Both the position numbers and the translations under genes were made by a program. DNA of 59,325 nt, taken from the NCBI GenBank assembly GCA_905182895.1, contig CAJJDD010000001.1, positions 1 through 59,325 of the forward strand. The letters run 5' to 3'. Positions 37,085-46,658 of this stretch are shown here, in pieces. Under the pieces are notes generated by a model, which did not search any database, had not been told where the DNA came from, and saw only the letters and a program-made list of their open reading frames with translations. Positions within the stretch are counted from its first letter, which is position 1. The number at the start of each line of letters is the position of its first letter. The DNA comes from Flavobacteriales bacterium UBA4466 (GTDB lineage: Bacteria; Bacteroidota; Bacteroidia; Flavobacteriales_D; Sanyastnellaceae).

Positions 37085-39131
37085 TTATTCTCCCTTAACA
37101 TAGAAAGCTGCTGCTGGCCAGTTTGATTTGTCTAAGGTCAGTTTTAGACTTCCATTTCTTTTGGCTTCTATTGTTTCTGTTTTCAGGACCTCAAGTAAAG
37201 GATCCCTAGGGTTATAGTATTCGATTATGTAGCTCTTCTTTTTTCCAAATAATCCAGTTCTTTCTAGTCCTTCTACTTTTATAGTTTCAGAGCCATAGTT
37301 ATCGGCAGTCATAGGAGTTACTCTCGCTTTATAGGTGTAAGCATCTTTTTCATTCTCGGCATTTCCTGCATTCTCATTAACTAATGGTTTTCCCAGCTCA
37401 TGACCATCAGTCATAATGCAGGGGTTTTTCATAGCTCCATCATTTAGGTATTGGTCTAGATTTTCATTTTCTGCAGTCATGTTTAACCAGAAATGAGAAG
37501 GGTCTGTGAGGTAGCCATAGACTTCATTCGACTCAGGAAAAACAGTGGAATAGTAAGCTATTTTAGATTTTTTTATAGATTTATCATAGTCATTATAATT
37601 TTCGAATGGTTTGGTGTAATCTATGCGTGCCATGAAATTAGACAGAGGTTCATAAAGCTTTTGGAAATTATTATAGTGAATACCACGGTCCCACCAGTAA
37701 TGCATGCCGCAGCCAAAATCACCGTAAAACGAAGAAGACCAAATAGTGGTAATAAAATTATTATCTGTAGCACAGTACATGTGCGGAAGATTAAGTCCTA
37801 CCTCTTCTAGAATCGTAGGTTTGTCCCAGTGTTCTTTAAAATACTTAGCGTATTTAGGAACAGTCCTTAAGTTGGTGTTTTTAGCTCTTCCGTAACTATG
37901 ATATCCTACGATATCTGAGGATAGAAAAGTGTCGTATAGGCCTCTTAGTTCAGGAGACATCTTTCTAGATTGCTCACTTAGTCTAGACAAGCTAAAGGTA
38001 TTGGCGAAAAGCATTCTGTCCATTTCTAGTTCATTTTCTATGTAGCTTCTTTGGTCAGAGAACCATTTATTAAAGATGGCTAAAGCTTCTATTTCCGAGA
38101 TTTCCTCTTCTCTCGAAAGCGGGCCCACCCATCCTTCTAATTCGGAGTACCCAAAGAAATTAAACGACTTAGAGTAGCCCCATCTAGCCATGATATACCT
38201 CAGTTCATTCTTCTGCCATTTCAGTGCTTCTGGAGAGGTGAAGTAATCTATCCTTTTTGGCAGTTTTAACTGCTGAACGTATCCGTTTTTATCCCATCTC
38301 ACTTTCTCCCACGACTGACCAGTCTGCATCTCTACATGGTGTCTAAAGGCTATAAACTGAAGATCTAACCTATCTGATAAATCGACAATGTCATCCAAGT
38401 CGCAGAATGGAGCTAGCTTCTCCGTATAGTTTTTACAGTTATAACCGCTGGGCAGGTAGTTATTCATTCCGAATTCAAATCGCCAAAAGTTCCCTTTAGA
38501 TTCAGCTAATTCTGTTAACCATTGTTTTTGGTAGTCAGCATAAACAGGTTTTACGTATCCATGACCTCCATGGGCTATGTTATGTCCCAGCGCGAAGAAT
38601 GGTTCATCAGACTCTGCGAGGTAAAGCATTTTATTTCCGTTAGGTTTAGATGGATTAACGGTAAGGTATCCTTTAGAATCTCCTTCAATACAGGAGAAAG
38701 TCAGTAGAGAGCTAACCCAGCTTTTTCCATTGGCATTTAAGGTGGTTTTTATGGTCCATACACCTACTTCATCTGGACTCCATCTGAGTAACCAGTTGTT
38801 TTCTGTTTGAATTGGAGACCACTTCTTATCCGTTTTTCTTCTGTAATCTTGATAGAAGAATCCATAATTTTTGAGTTTTTCCAGAGGGAGAGATCCATTC
38901 AGCAGTTAAGTCTATAGCCCATGAATCATAAGGGTTCAGTCCGATTGTAGAATCACCTAAAAAAGCGTCCACTTGGTTTTTTATTTCTGGAGGAAAGTTG
39001 ACCCCTATTTCTACTTTTTCGAATTTTTCAACTCCCTCACCGCCAGGAAATTTGAGAGTAGTTTTAAGCGAGTTTTGGCTTTGCAATGTAAAACTGAAAA
39101 GAACGAATAGAACGGAAACACTTAATTTCAT
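37085..39131 (-). CDS. Secreted DUF5060-containing glycoside hydrolase (one frameshift)
   Basis: The ATG at 39131 gives a signal peptide (ending FTLQSQ). An N-terminal DUF5060 beta-sandwich follows (GLNPYDSWAIDLTAEWISPS, then RWSPDEVGVWTIKTTLN). The join needs one base at the T5 run 38868-38872, after which the gene reads YGFFYQDYRRKTDKKWSP into the main domain. The TIM-barrel part holds FFGYSELEGW and ILEEVGL, whose Glu residues are good candidates for acid/base and nucleophile of a clan GH-A-type retaining enzyme. A C-terminal beta domain ends at 37085. About 680 residues. It is probably periplasmic or secreted, and the glycan substrate cannot be told. Confidence 0.8.
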
Positions 39132-39180
39132 GAAATTCAAATTGAAGGATGTTAGCTTTGTCGAGTGCGCTAGGGACCAC

Positions 39181-40475
39181 CTAAAAATTTATCCCCTTCT
39201 TTTTCTTCTTGTGCTTTTTCTGATATTTTTTCTTATCAGAATTCTTTTTACGCTCGTTTTATCTTCACCTGTTTAGGGTCTTTTTTCTTCTTTATAGAGT
39301 CTAATTCCATGAGGATTTCCTTCTTCTCTTCTGCTGGAGTAGGCTCTATGACTAGAGATTCAGGAAGTTTTAATTCCTCTATATCTTTTTTAATCAGGTG
39401 CTCTATTTGTCTTAAATGATACCTTTCTGAACCATCTAATAGCGTAAAGGCTACTCCTTCATTTTTAGCTCTTCCCGTTCTGCCTACTCTGTGCACATAA
39501 TCGAAGTAATTTCTAGGAACAGAGAAGTTAATTACATGACTCACCTTAGAAACATCTATACCTCTGGCCGCTACATCTGTGGCTACCAGAACTCTGATTT
39601 CGCCAGATCTAAATTCCTTAAAGGCGTTAATTCTAGTGTTTTGACCCTTGTTACTATGGATTACTCTCACACTACCTACTTCTTTCCTATCTAAAAATCG
39701 GGATACATTATTAGCGTATTCCTTGGTTTTGCAAAACACTATAACTCTATCCAGAGACTCATCCTGCAGTAAATGAAGAAGCAGATTTAGTTTGGTTTTA
39801 AAGTTTATAGACTCATAGTAATACTGGCTAATAGTAAATGCTGTGGTAGCCTGAGGTTCCGCTTCTATGTATTGAGGAAACTCAAGAAAGTCATCACTTA
39901 GCTCTTTTACTTTAGCAGGAAAAGTGGCCGAAAACAATAAGTTCTGACGTTTTCTTGGGATAATCTCTAGTATTCTTAATATTTGGTGCAAGAATCCCAT
40001 ATCCATCATTCTATCTGCTTCGTCTAGGACTAGGTGTTTGATTTTCTTGACATTTAATTTTCCTTTCAGGTAAATCTCCATTAATCTACCAGGAGTAGCT
40101 ATGATGATATCCACTCCTTTTTCTATCTCTTCTATCTGGGTTTTAGGTCCAATTCCTCCGTATAATCCCAAGACTCTAATATCTGTGTACTCTGCCAATT
40201 CAGCACATTGGTAAACAAGCTGAACTATTAATTCTTTAGTAGGCGCTAGGATGAGTAAACGGGGAGCGTCACCTGCGGCATATTTTATTTTTTGGAGCAG
40301 AGTTTTTACGAAAGCAGCTGTTTTTCCTGTTCCAGTTTGGAGCTATGCCTATCATGTCTTGTCCAGAGCTAACTCTGGGGATAGATAGCTTTTGGATTTC
40401 AGTCGGTTCCTCTATACCCAGATCTTCTAGGGCATTCAGGAATTGTCGCGTTATTTTTAGTTCTTCGAAAGTCAA
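39181..40475 (-). CDS. DEAD-box RNA helicase, RhlE/DeaD type (two or more frameshifts)
   Basis: Start TTG at 40475 (MTFEELKITRQFLNALEDLG with Q motif GIEEPTEIQKLSIP). Extra A in the run at 40335-40337 breaks the Walker A; restored it reads APTGTGKTAAFVKTLLQ. Then follow GGIGPKT, ATPGRLM, LVLDEADRMMDMGF, FSATFP, VIFCKTKEYAN, VATDVAARGIDVSKV and HRVGRTGRA. A further indel at the end gives a Lys-rich tail (KNSDKKKYQKKHKKKKKG) ending at 39181. ATP-dependent RNA unwinding in ribosome assembly or RNA decay is the usual role, and the basic tail fits RNA binding. Confidence 0.93.
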
Positions 40476-40501
40476 AATAGATTGAGCTAATTATTGCAGC
40501 G

Positions 40502-40509
40502 CAAAATTA
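40502..40509 (-). promoter_or_regulatory. Candidate -7 element of the DEAD-box gene
   Basis: TAATTTTG on the minus strand fits TAnnTTTG, 26 bases before the TTG start at 40475. No clear -33 TTG. Confidence 0.35.
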
Positions 40510-40566
40510 ACTAATCCTCTAATGAACTCAGCGTACTTATGAAGTTATTACTATCTTCGTTAATGC

Positions 40567-41760
40567 ATGGATATACACGATTTCGAAGATATAAGACCGT
40601 TTAGGGATGATGAGGTGGAGGCTGCTATCCAACGAATACTGGAGGAACCTCTGCTTTATGATGTAATGGATTTTATCTATCCTTCTCTTTCCAGAGTAGA
40701 TATTTTGGAGATGATGAGTGAGATTAAGACGGTAAAGCAATTTCAAGAAGAAATCTCTGGTCCCTGTTTTAAAGAAGTAGCGCAGAAAACTACTTCAGGC
40801 CTAACGTTCACTAATATGAATGAATTAGAAAAAGACAATGCTTATCTTTTTCTCTCAAATCATCGAGATATTATTTTGGATAGCGCACTCTTAAATGTGA
40901 GCCTCTTAGAAAAAGGGTACAATACTACACAGATAGCCATCGGAAGTAATCTCCTCAAAAACTCTATTATTAGTGATATAGTAAGGGTAAATAAGAATTT
41001 CATAGTGAACAGGGATATTAATCCTAGAGATCTACTCCCGGCTAGTCAACGTTTATCTAATTATATAAGAAAGACGATAGAGGCAGATAATACATCTATT
41101 TGGATAGCACATAAAGAGGGGCGTAGTAAAGATGGAGATGACAGAACAGCCAGCGGCCTACTTAAAATGTTAACCTTAAGTGGAGACGAGTCTATAGAAA
41201 AAAGTCTACTAAAGTTGAACATAAGACCCATGGTGGTTTCTTATGAGAATGATCCATGCGATGTCATGAAAGCCGCAGAGATTATGTCTAAGCGTGTAAA
41301 TGGAAGCTATGAAAAGCATCCATTAGAAGACTATAAATCTATGACAGTAGGATTAAAAGGACATAAAGGGAAAGTTAATATTACGGTTTGTCCGCCTATT
41401 ACCGAAAAAATTCATGATCTAAAGAAAATCGATAATAAAAACGATAAGATCAAGGAACTAGCAGCTCACATAGATCAAGAAATGCACAAGCATTTTAAAT
41501 TATGGCCTACTAATTTTATGGCTTATGATTTATTACATGGTGGCAGAGAGTTTAGTAATGAATATAATCCAATACAGCGAATAGCTTTCAGGAGATATAT
41601 GACTCAAGCGGTGTTAAAGTTAGTGGTGGTCAGGAAGAAGTTGAAATTACCAAGAGAAGGGTTCCAAAAAATGGCTAGAGAAGTGTTACTTCAGATGTAT
41701 GCTTTCCCAGTGCAGAACTGGAAAGAAGCTACTGCAGAAAAGGAGCAGAGTATATTCTAG
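40567..41760 (+). CDS. PlsC-type glycerolipid acyltransferase domain protein
   Basis: The 397-residue protein carries the acyltransferase catalytic motif as FLSNHRDIILDS (HxxxxD, His near residue 98) and the phosphate-binding EGRSKDG motif near 190. It is larger than usual PlsC, with an alpha-helical N-terminal region (1-80) and a long C-terminal region (about 250-397) with no recognised domain. I know this architecture from Bacteroidota proteins annotated simply as acyltransferase. It may acylate a lysophospholipid or another lipid head group. It is divergent from the helicase and convergent with the GT39-like gene, with four bases between stops. TATCTTCG at 40552-40559 is a near-consensus -7 element close to the start. 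Confidence 0.82.
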   Translation: MDIHDFEDIRPFRDDEVEAAIQRILEEPLLYDVMDFIYPSLSRVDILEMMSEIKTVKQFQEEISGPCFKEVAQKTTSGLTFTNMNELEKDNAYLFLSNHRDIILDSALLNVSLLEKGYNTTQIAIGSNLLKNSIISDIVRVNKNFIVNRDINPRDLLPASQRLSNYIRKTIEADNTSIWIAHKEGRSKDGDDRTASGLLKMLTLSGDESIEKSLLKLNIRPMVVSYENDPCDVMKAAEIMSKRVNGSYEKHPLEDYKSMTVGLKGHKGKVNITVCPPITEKIHDLKKIDNKNDKIKELAAHIDQEMHKHFKLWPTNFMAYDLLHGGREFSNEYNPIQRIAFRRYMTQAVLKLVVVRKKLKLPREGFQKMAREVLLQMYAFPVQNWKEATAEKEQSIF

Positions 41761-41764
41761 CGTT

Positions 41765-43164
41765 TTAGTTCACCAATCGGAGAATATAGAAATTCTCGTT
41801 TTCTGAAATCACCTGGAATTCAGGCTGTATTTCGTCTAGAGTTCCATTTTTTTTATACCATAAGAACATATTCACAATCATCTTCTCCAATGATGCGCAT
41901 GTATTGAGCGTTACCGAAATCAGAGTTGTTCAGAGCCCATCCTTTTCTATGAGAAAAGTAGAGCATGTTCGTATTCATACCACTATTGGTAGCTACCAAT
42001 GTCTCTGAGGATAAATGATTATCTACATACTCTTCTAGCGTTAGAAATTCACTCTTCGGTTTAGCAAAATAGACATCAGAAACCTGATTAGAAAAAGATT
42101 CTGTAACGATAAGACAGAGTATAAAGACGCTTACTCTGGAGGAGTTAAGATAAGTAAGCCCGTAAGCCGCACCTAAGGCCATGAATGGGACTAAAGGAAT
42201 AATGTAATAGGTATGTTCGGCAAACTTAAAACCTGCGAATAGTACGTAAAGTAAAGAGGTAGATGCGATCAACAGAGTTTTAAAAAACGATTTTTTTTCT
42301 TTTATTGAAAGGAATACACCGAGTACAAAAAAGAGAAATCCGGTATAATAGAAAGCATCCTGATAGAACCTTTTGAACACTCTTCCAGAATGGAGAAGTA
42401 AAGAATCCAGCTGTGTCATAATATCAGTTTGAATTAAAGTCTGCCCGTAGGCATATAAATTAGCCACTTTAGGATTCCAGTAGAAGTACCACAGTACCAC
42501 CGGGATAAAAGCGATGACTAAACCGATGAAAATATTCTTTTTAAACCCAATAGGTTCTTTCTTATCTAGCAGGAAAAAAAGCAGAAAATGATAAAAGGGG
42601 AAAGCTCGTAATCTTTGTCAGCAGGCCTATGCTTATCAGAATAACCGATAGTACAAGGGTTGCTGTTTTCTGTTTCTTTAAATAGTTTACCTGTAGCCAT
42701 ATTCCAGTGAGAAGAATAGAAGCACTAAACGTGTCGGGCATAAATTTTCTCCCAAAACTGAACCAGATAGAAAAAAGTAAAATCACCGAGCTATACAGAG
42801 CTAATCGCTTGCTCCACCTAGCGCTTATAATCTGGTGAAAGGAGAAAATTCCTAGAGAAGTTACTATTAGATTTATTAGTCTTCCCGGCCACCATTGGAC
42901 ACCAAAAACCAAATAAAATAAATAAGTTATATAGTTTATCAGAGGAAACTCGCTAGGAGTGATGCCCGTTCCGCCACCTCTATTATCTACTCTTCGCTTA
43001 AAGATATTGGCGTCTTCCTCTAAAAAGTTTCTAGCTACAGCATAACCGTCTGCTTGTCTCCAGTTATGAGAATCAAAAATAGGTGCGTCTATAGTGATAA
43101 GTCTCAGAGCGAAACCTATGCAAATCCAAAACCGGATATCAGAAAATATAGCGCGCCACTTCAT
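41765..43164 (-). CDS. GT39/ArnT-like membrane glycosyltransferase (two frameshifts)
   Basis: Multiple membrane helices and the family motif DSHNWRQADGYAVARNF (about 31-47), in which the Asp is the expected catalytic acidic residue of GT-C enzymes. The frame breaks in the A7 run at 42574-42580; removing one base gives FFLLDKKEPIGFKKNIF. It also breaks near 41855-41862, where restoration adds WYKKNGTLDEIQPEFQVI and ends at 41765. About 466 residues. The C-terminal soluble part (from about 41900) ends LRLVN. Such proteins move sugars from a lipid carrier to proteins or lipid A in the periplasm. The target is unknown. Confidence 0.8.
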
Positions 43165-43188
43165 ACGGCACGAAGCTAAGAATTCATT

Positions 43189-44836
43189 TTAGATAGACTC
43201 TGTTAAGCCTAAGAAATCTCTAAGGTCATCGAGATTTGTAGCCTCTGAAATTTCCAACCCGAACTTAAAGGGTTCACCTCTCTTAATTTTTTCAGCGCTT
43301 AAGTCACCGCGGTAAGCAGCTATTCTGCCATCGGGCAGTATAGATACTAGGAGGTGTTTCTGGCCACGCATGTATCTGAACTCCTTAAACTGAGGCTGAG
43401 CGTAATTGTAATAAATATTGTCTTCTAGGTTTATGAGGTTTACTTCCAGGACAGAATTAGAATCTCCTGATATGAAAAATGCTGCTGGGACTTTTATTCC
43501 CTTAGCTGGAAGAGGAATACCTATGTCGAAATTAACAACCCCCAACTCTCCTAGATTAATAGATCTGTAAGGTGTGTCTGCAGATAAATTGGCAGTTAAT
43601 TGGTTTACTATTCTTTTTCTAGAGGTAACTTTTTCTAGATGTTTTTTATCTCGTTTAAGTTGGGCTAAAAAAGCCTGCTCTCTTTTCTTGTTGGTTTTAA
43701 TTCTCTTGGAGATGTCTTTTTTCTCTTCTTCTATTTTAAGATGAGGACTACTAGATAACCAAGTAGAATCAGTTTGTGGATCAAGCAACCTATTAATAAA
43801 TGAAAATTTCAACTCTTTTAGTGTTTTTAAGTGTCACCAAATACCTTCCTCCTTTGTGCTTTTTACTTACGCTTATATCATTCCATGTTTCCTCATAAAT
43901 ACTCCAGGAGAACCGGGAATCTTTCACTTCGAAAATCACATCTTCGAAACTCATTAATTCAGGAAACTCTGTAGGGTTTACATCTAGTAGAAATCTATAA
44001 TTAGCGAGGTTTTGTTTTCTTGGCTCCAGCGGTTTAGAAGATTCTAAATCCTCATATCTCCCTTCCAAATCAGCGATAGTCTTATTTCGCGTGTTTACTA
44101 TTGGCTTAGCTTCAGGAGCATTCTCTTCGGTTTGGAATTTATACACGGTATTCTCACATACTGCGGCATACGTTGTCAATGGCGTGTGTTCTGAGTACGA
44201 CCACACATTGTTATCTAAGATATACGTGTTAGAATTAGTTCTACCGCTGGTTTGCGGGTAATGAACTTTTATGTCTTTTTTTAGTTGAACCTCATTATTA
44301 TTCTGGTCATAAGCGGTTAAATTAAACATGCCGTCAGACTGAAAGTGAAGTTTCATTCCGGCAGAGTCATAACTCATAGGAATCTGACTCACCAAAATAC
44401 TCAGCGCATCATCATACTGTGTAAGTTTTAACGTTATGCTGTCCTTTAGTACACCTTGGTCTTTCAGGGAGAAAGCTCCTTGAGGAACTTCTATGACTAC
44501 ACCAGATGGAGAGATCAAGATGGTTTCTTCCCCGTTATCCACTTTAGCTTCCCAGAAAGGGAGTTCAATATTACTTTCTGTTACTCGTTTTTCTGAGTGA
44601 TTAGGAGTGGTGTTTTCTTCTGCAAGAGTGGGAGCAGAGTTATGATTGTAAATAATGAAACCTATGAGTAGAACAGCAGCCAGTCCTGCGATGAGCTTAT
44701 GATACCGAACAGCAGTGTTGCCGTTTGCAGGTACAGAATACTTTAAACTATTAAAATCCTTCAAGAGTTCACTGAACTCCCTTGGGTTTTCAGTTACATT
44801 AGAAGTGTCTTGGTTAATAATTACTTTCCGTTTCAT
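43189..44836 (-). CDS. Membrane protein coupled to an ECF sigma factor, likely anti-sigma or sensor (one frameshift)
   Basis: The ATG at 44836 overlaps the sigma factor's stop by four bases (ATGA type). A cytoplasmic N-terminus of about 45 residues precedes one membrane helix (LIAGLAAVLLIGFIIYN). Outside is a beta-rich ZU5-like domain (ISPSGVVIEVPQGAFSLKDQ, QIPMSYDSAGMKLHFQSDGM). An indel near 43820 then joins it to a coiled-coil-containing C-terminus (EEEKKDISKRIKTNKKREQA, ending at 43189). About 549 residues. No known anti-sigma domain is recognised in the N-terminus. Bacteroidota sigma genes often precede such proteins, but a role is inferred from position. Confidence 0.72.
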
Positions 44837-45396
44837 TTTTCTTTCAAGTGCTTCCGCAACATATTTAGTGTTCTGTGCATTTTTACCTTAGCATTACTCT
44901 CACTGAGGTCCATAATGACCGCTATTTCTTTTAATTTCACTTTTTCGAAATACCTCATTTCTATCATCGACAGGTTGTCTTCGCTCAGTATGTTTAATGC
45001 AGAAGCCAATTGATTTACATCGTTTTTAGAAGCCGATTCATCTAGGTCATTCAGTAAATCTGCACTATTAGACCATTCTACTTTTAGCGCTCGTTCGGCT
45101 GTCTCTGCTCTAAACATATCACCTAGTTCACTTAAGGCTATTCTATATAGCCATGAACTAAAAGGAAATCCCTGATGCTTATACTTTTCTATATTGAGCA
45201 TGGCTTTTAGGAAAACCTGAGATGTAATGTCGTTTACCAAATCTGCGTTAGCCACACGCTTGCGCACAAATTTGAAAATTTGAGAATAATATTTCCTATA
45301 AAGCACCTCGAAATACTTCATGTCCTTTTTTGCTTTAGCCACTAATTCAGCGTCTTCGGCTTGGTTTGAATGCATTTCTACTATGGGAATTTTCAT
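44833..45396 (-). CDS. ECF-type RNA polymerase sigma factor
   Basis: The 187-residue protein has sigma region 2 (YFEVLYRKYYSQIFKFVRKR, DLVNDITSQVFLKAML) and region 4 (ALNILSEDNLSMIEMRYFEK, LKEIAVIMDLSESNAKVKMH), the standard ECF layout. It would direct RNA polymerase to a small regulon. The start is at 45396, and its stop overlaps the start of the membrane partner at 44836, so translation is probably coupled. The divergence in the linker is normal for the family. No conserved own-promoter motif could be defined upstream. Confidence 0.93.
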   Translation of the reverse strand: MKIPIVEMHSNQAEDAELVAKAKKDMKYFEVLYRKYYSQIFKFVRKRVANADLVNDITSQVFLKAMLNIEKYKHQGFPFSSWLYRIALSELGDMFRAETAERALKVEWSNSADLLNDLDESASKNDVNQLASALNILSEDNLSMIEMRYFEKVKLKEIAVIMDLSESNAKVKMHRTLNMLRKHLKEK

Positions 45397-45430
45397 TCTG
45401 CTATACGGTAAACGTGAAAATTAAAAAAGG

Positions 45431-45874
45431 TTACAGTGGTAAAATAAATCTTACCGGAAGAATGAACTTGGCCGGAACCACTTGGCCTTTTTCTAAGTGC
45501 GGTTCGAATTTTTTAAGCAGCTTAGCAGCAGCCAGTGCAGCGGTATTTAATGATTTATGAGGGCTAGAATGAGTAGAAGTATTAATTACATTCCCAAATT
45601 TATCGATAATAACAGCGACCATCACCGTACCGTCTAGACTCTGTGAAATTGCACTTTCCGGATAAACGATTCCTCGCTGGATGTCATCTAACAGAGCATT
45701 CGGCCCATCTACGTATCTAGGGACTTGGTCTATTTCTAAGAAGAATTTTTGTTCACCGTATTTGCGCACTTTAATAGTTCCGAATTTAGGGTCCTTTTGT
45801 TGGGCGCTTACTAGCGTTGCAATGCTTATAAAGATGCTCAAGATAAAGAGTATTTTCAACTTCAGTTTTTTCAT
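45431..45874 (-). CDS. TonB C-terminal domain protein
   Basis: The 147-residue protein has a signal peptide (about 1-25, ending VSAQ) and a short TonB C-terminal fold: IQRGIVYPESAISQSLDGTV, then VAVIIDKFGNVINTSTHSS and LLKKFEPHLEKGQVVPAKFI. It has no membrane helix and no proline-rich linker beyond the signal, so it is probably a periplasmic protein of the TonB/TolA C-terminal family rather than an energy transducer for receptors. Its start is directly next to the TrmH stop (TAA then ATG). The sigma factor begins 34 bases after its end, which makes this a TrmH, TonB-CTD, sigma, membrane-protein series on one strand. Confidence 0.83.
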   Translation of the reverse strand: MKKLKLKILFILSIFISIATLVSAQQKDPKFGTIKVRKYGEQKFFLEIDQVPRYVDGPNALLDDIQRGIVYPESAISQSLDGTVMVAVIIDKFGNVINTSTHSSPHKSLNTAALAAAKLLKKFEPHLEKGQVVPAKFILPVRFILPL

Positions 45875-46605
45875 TTACCAATTACTTATAATGATGCTAG
45901 CAGCGACTCCTGCATTTAAACTTTCGGCATTTCCCACTCCCTGAATGCTCATTATTTTATTAGCATTCATTTTAGAAGCTGCTGAAATCCCATGCGCCTC
46001 ACTTCCGATTATTAGCGCTTTTTTTTCTGCCCATTTCTCTAGTTTTATATCATCACCATTCATGTCTGCAGCATAGATGGTGAATTTATTTTGGGTGAGC
46101 GCTAAATACATTTTTTCTAATTCGCCTCTATAGATAGTAGCTCTAAATAAAGAGCCCATAGTAGATTGAACTGTTTTAGGATTGTATAATTCTACCGTTT
46201 GCGGGCTTAATATGATAGCCTCTATACCAAACCACTCAGCGCTTCTAATTATTGTGCCGAGATTACCAGGGTCTTTAATATCATCGAGAATTAGAATGGA
46301 GTTTATACGGTCTAAATCTAATTCGGAAGAGACGGCTGTTCAGCTACAGCTAAAATTCCAGGGGAAGTTTTAAATGCAGTAATAGAGGTCATGTCCTCCG
46401 AAGAAATAATTTCAGCCTCAGGAAAAGATTCTTGAAGTGAGGAGATGCAGTATAAGTCAGTAATAGTAGCCCCTAGATCAATGCTATTCAGGCTTATAAG
46501 TTCTCGAGTCATCTTTTCACCTTCCACTATAAATAGTCCGTGAGCATCTCGGTACTTTTTTTGATGTAGTGATTTTATAAGTTTCTTGCGGTTCTTTGTG
46601 AACAT
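45875..46605 (-). CDS. TrmH/SpoU-family RNA 2'-O-methyltransferase (one frameshift)
   Basis: The N-terminal substrate-binding part (LIKSLHQKKYRDAHGLFIVE) leads to the SPOUT domain, broken near 46317-46323 by one missing base. After restoration it reads INSILILDDIKDPGNLGTII, IRSAEWFGIEAIIL, TVQSTMGSLFRATIY, ALIIGSEAHGISA and GNAESLNAGVAASIII, which is the full set of SpoU motifs 1 to 3. It should methylate ribose 2'-OH of tRNA or rRNA. About 243 residues. It is divergent from the TamL gene, an arrangement common in Bacteroidota. Confidence 0.9.
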
Positions 46606-46658
46606 TTGATTTTCTTTGATTCGTAAAAAAAACTCGATATAAACGTACTCAATTTTAT

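Noticed and set aside
43189-43812. Separate gene for the C-terminal half of the sigma-factor partner
   Set aside because: The two frames overlap by 20 bases and join through one indel in an A-run. The second frame has no leader and reads as a continuation.
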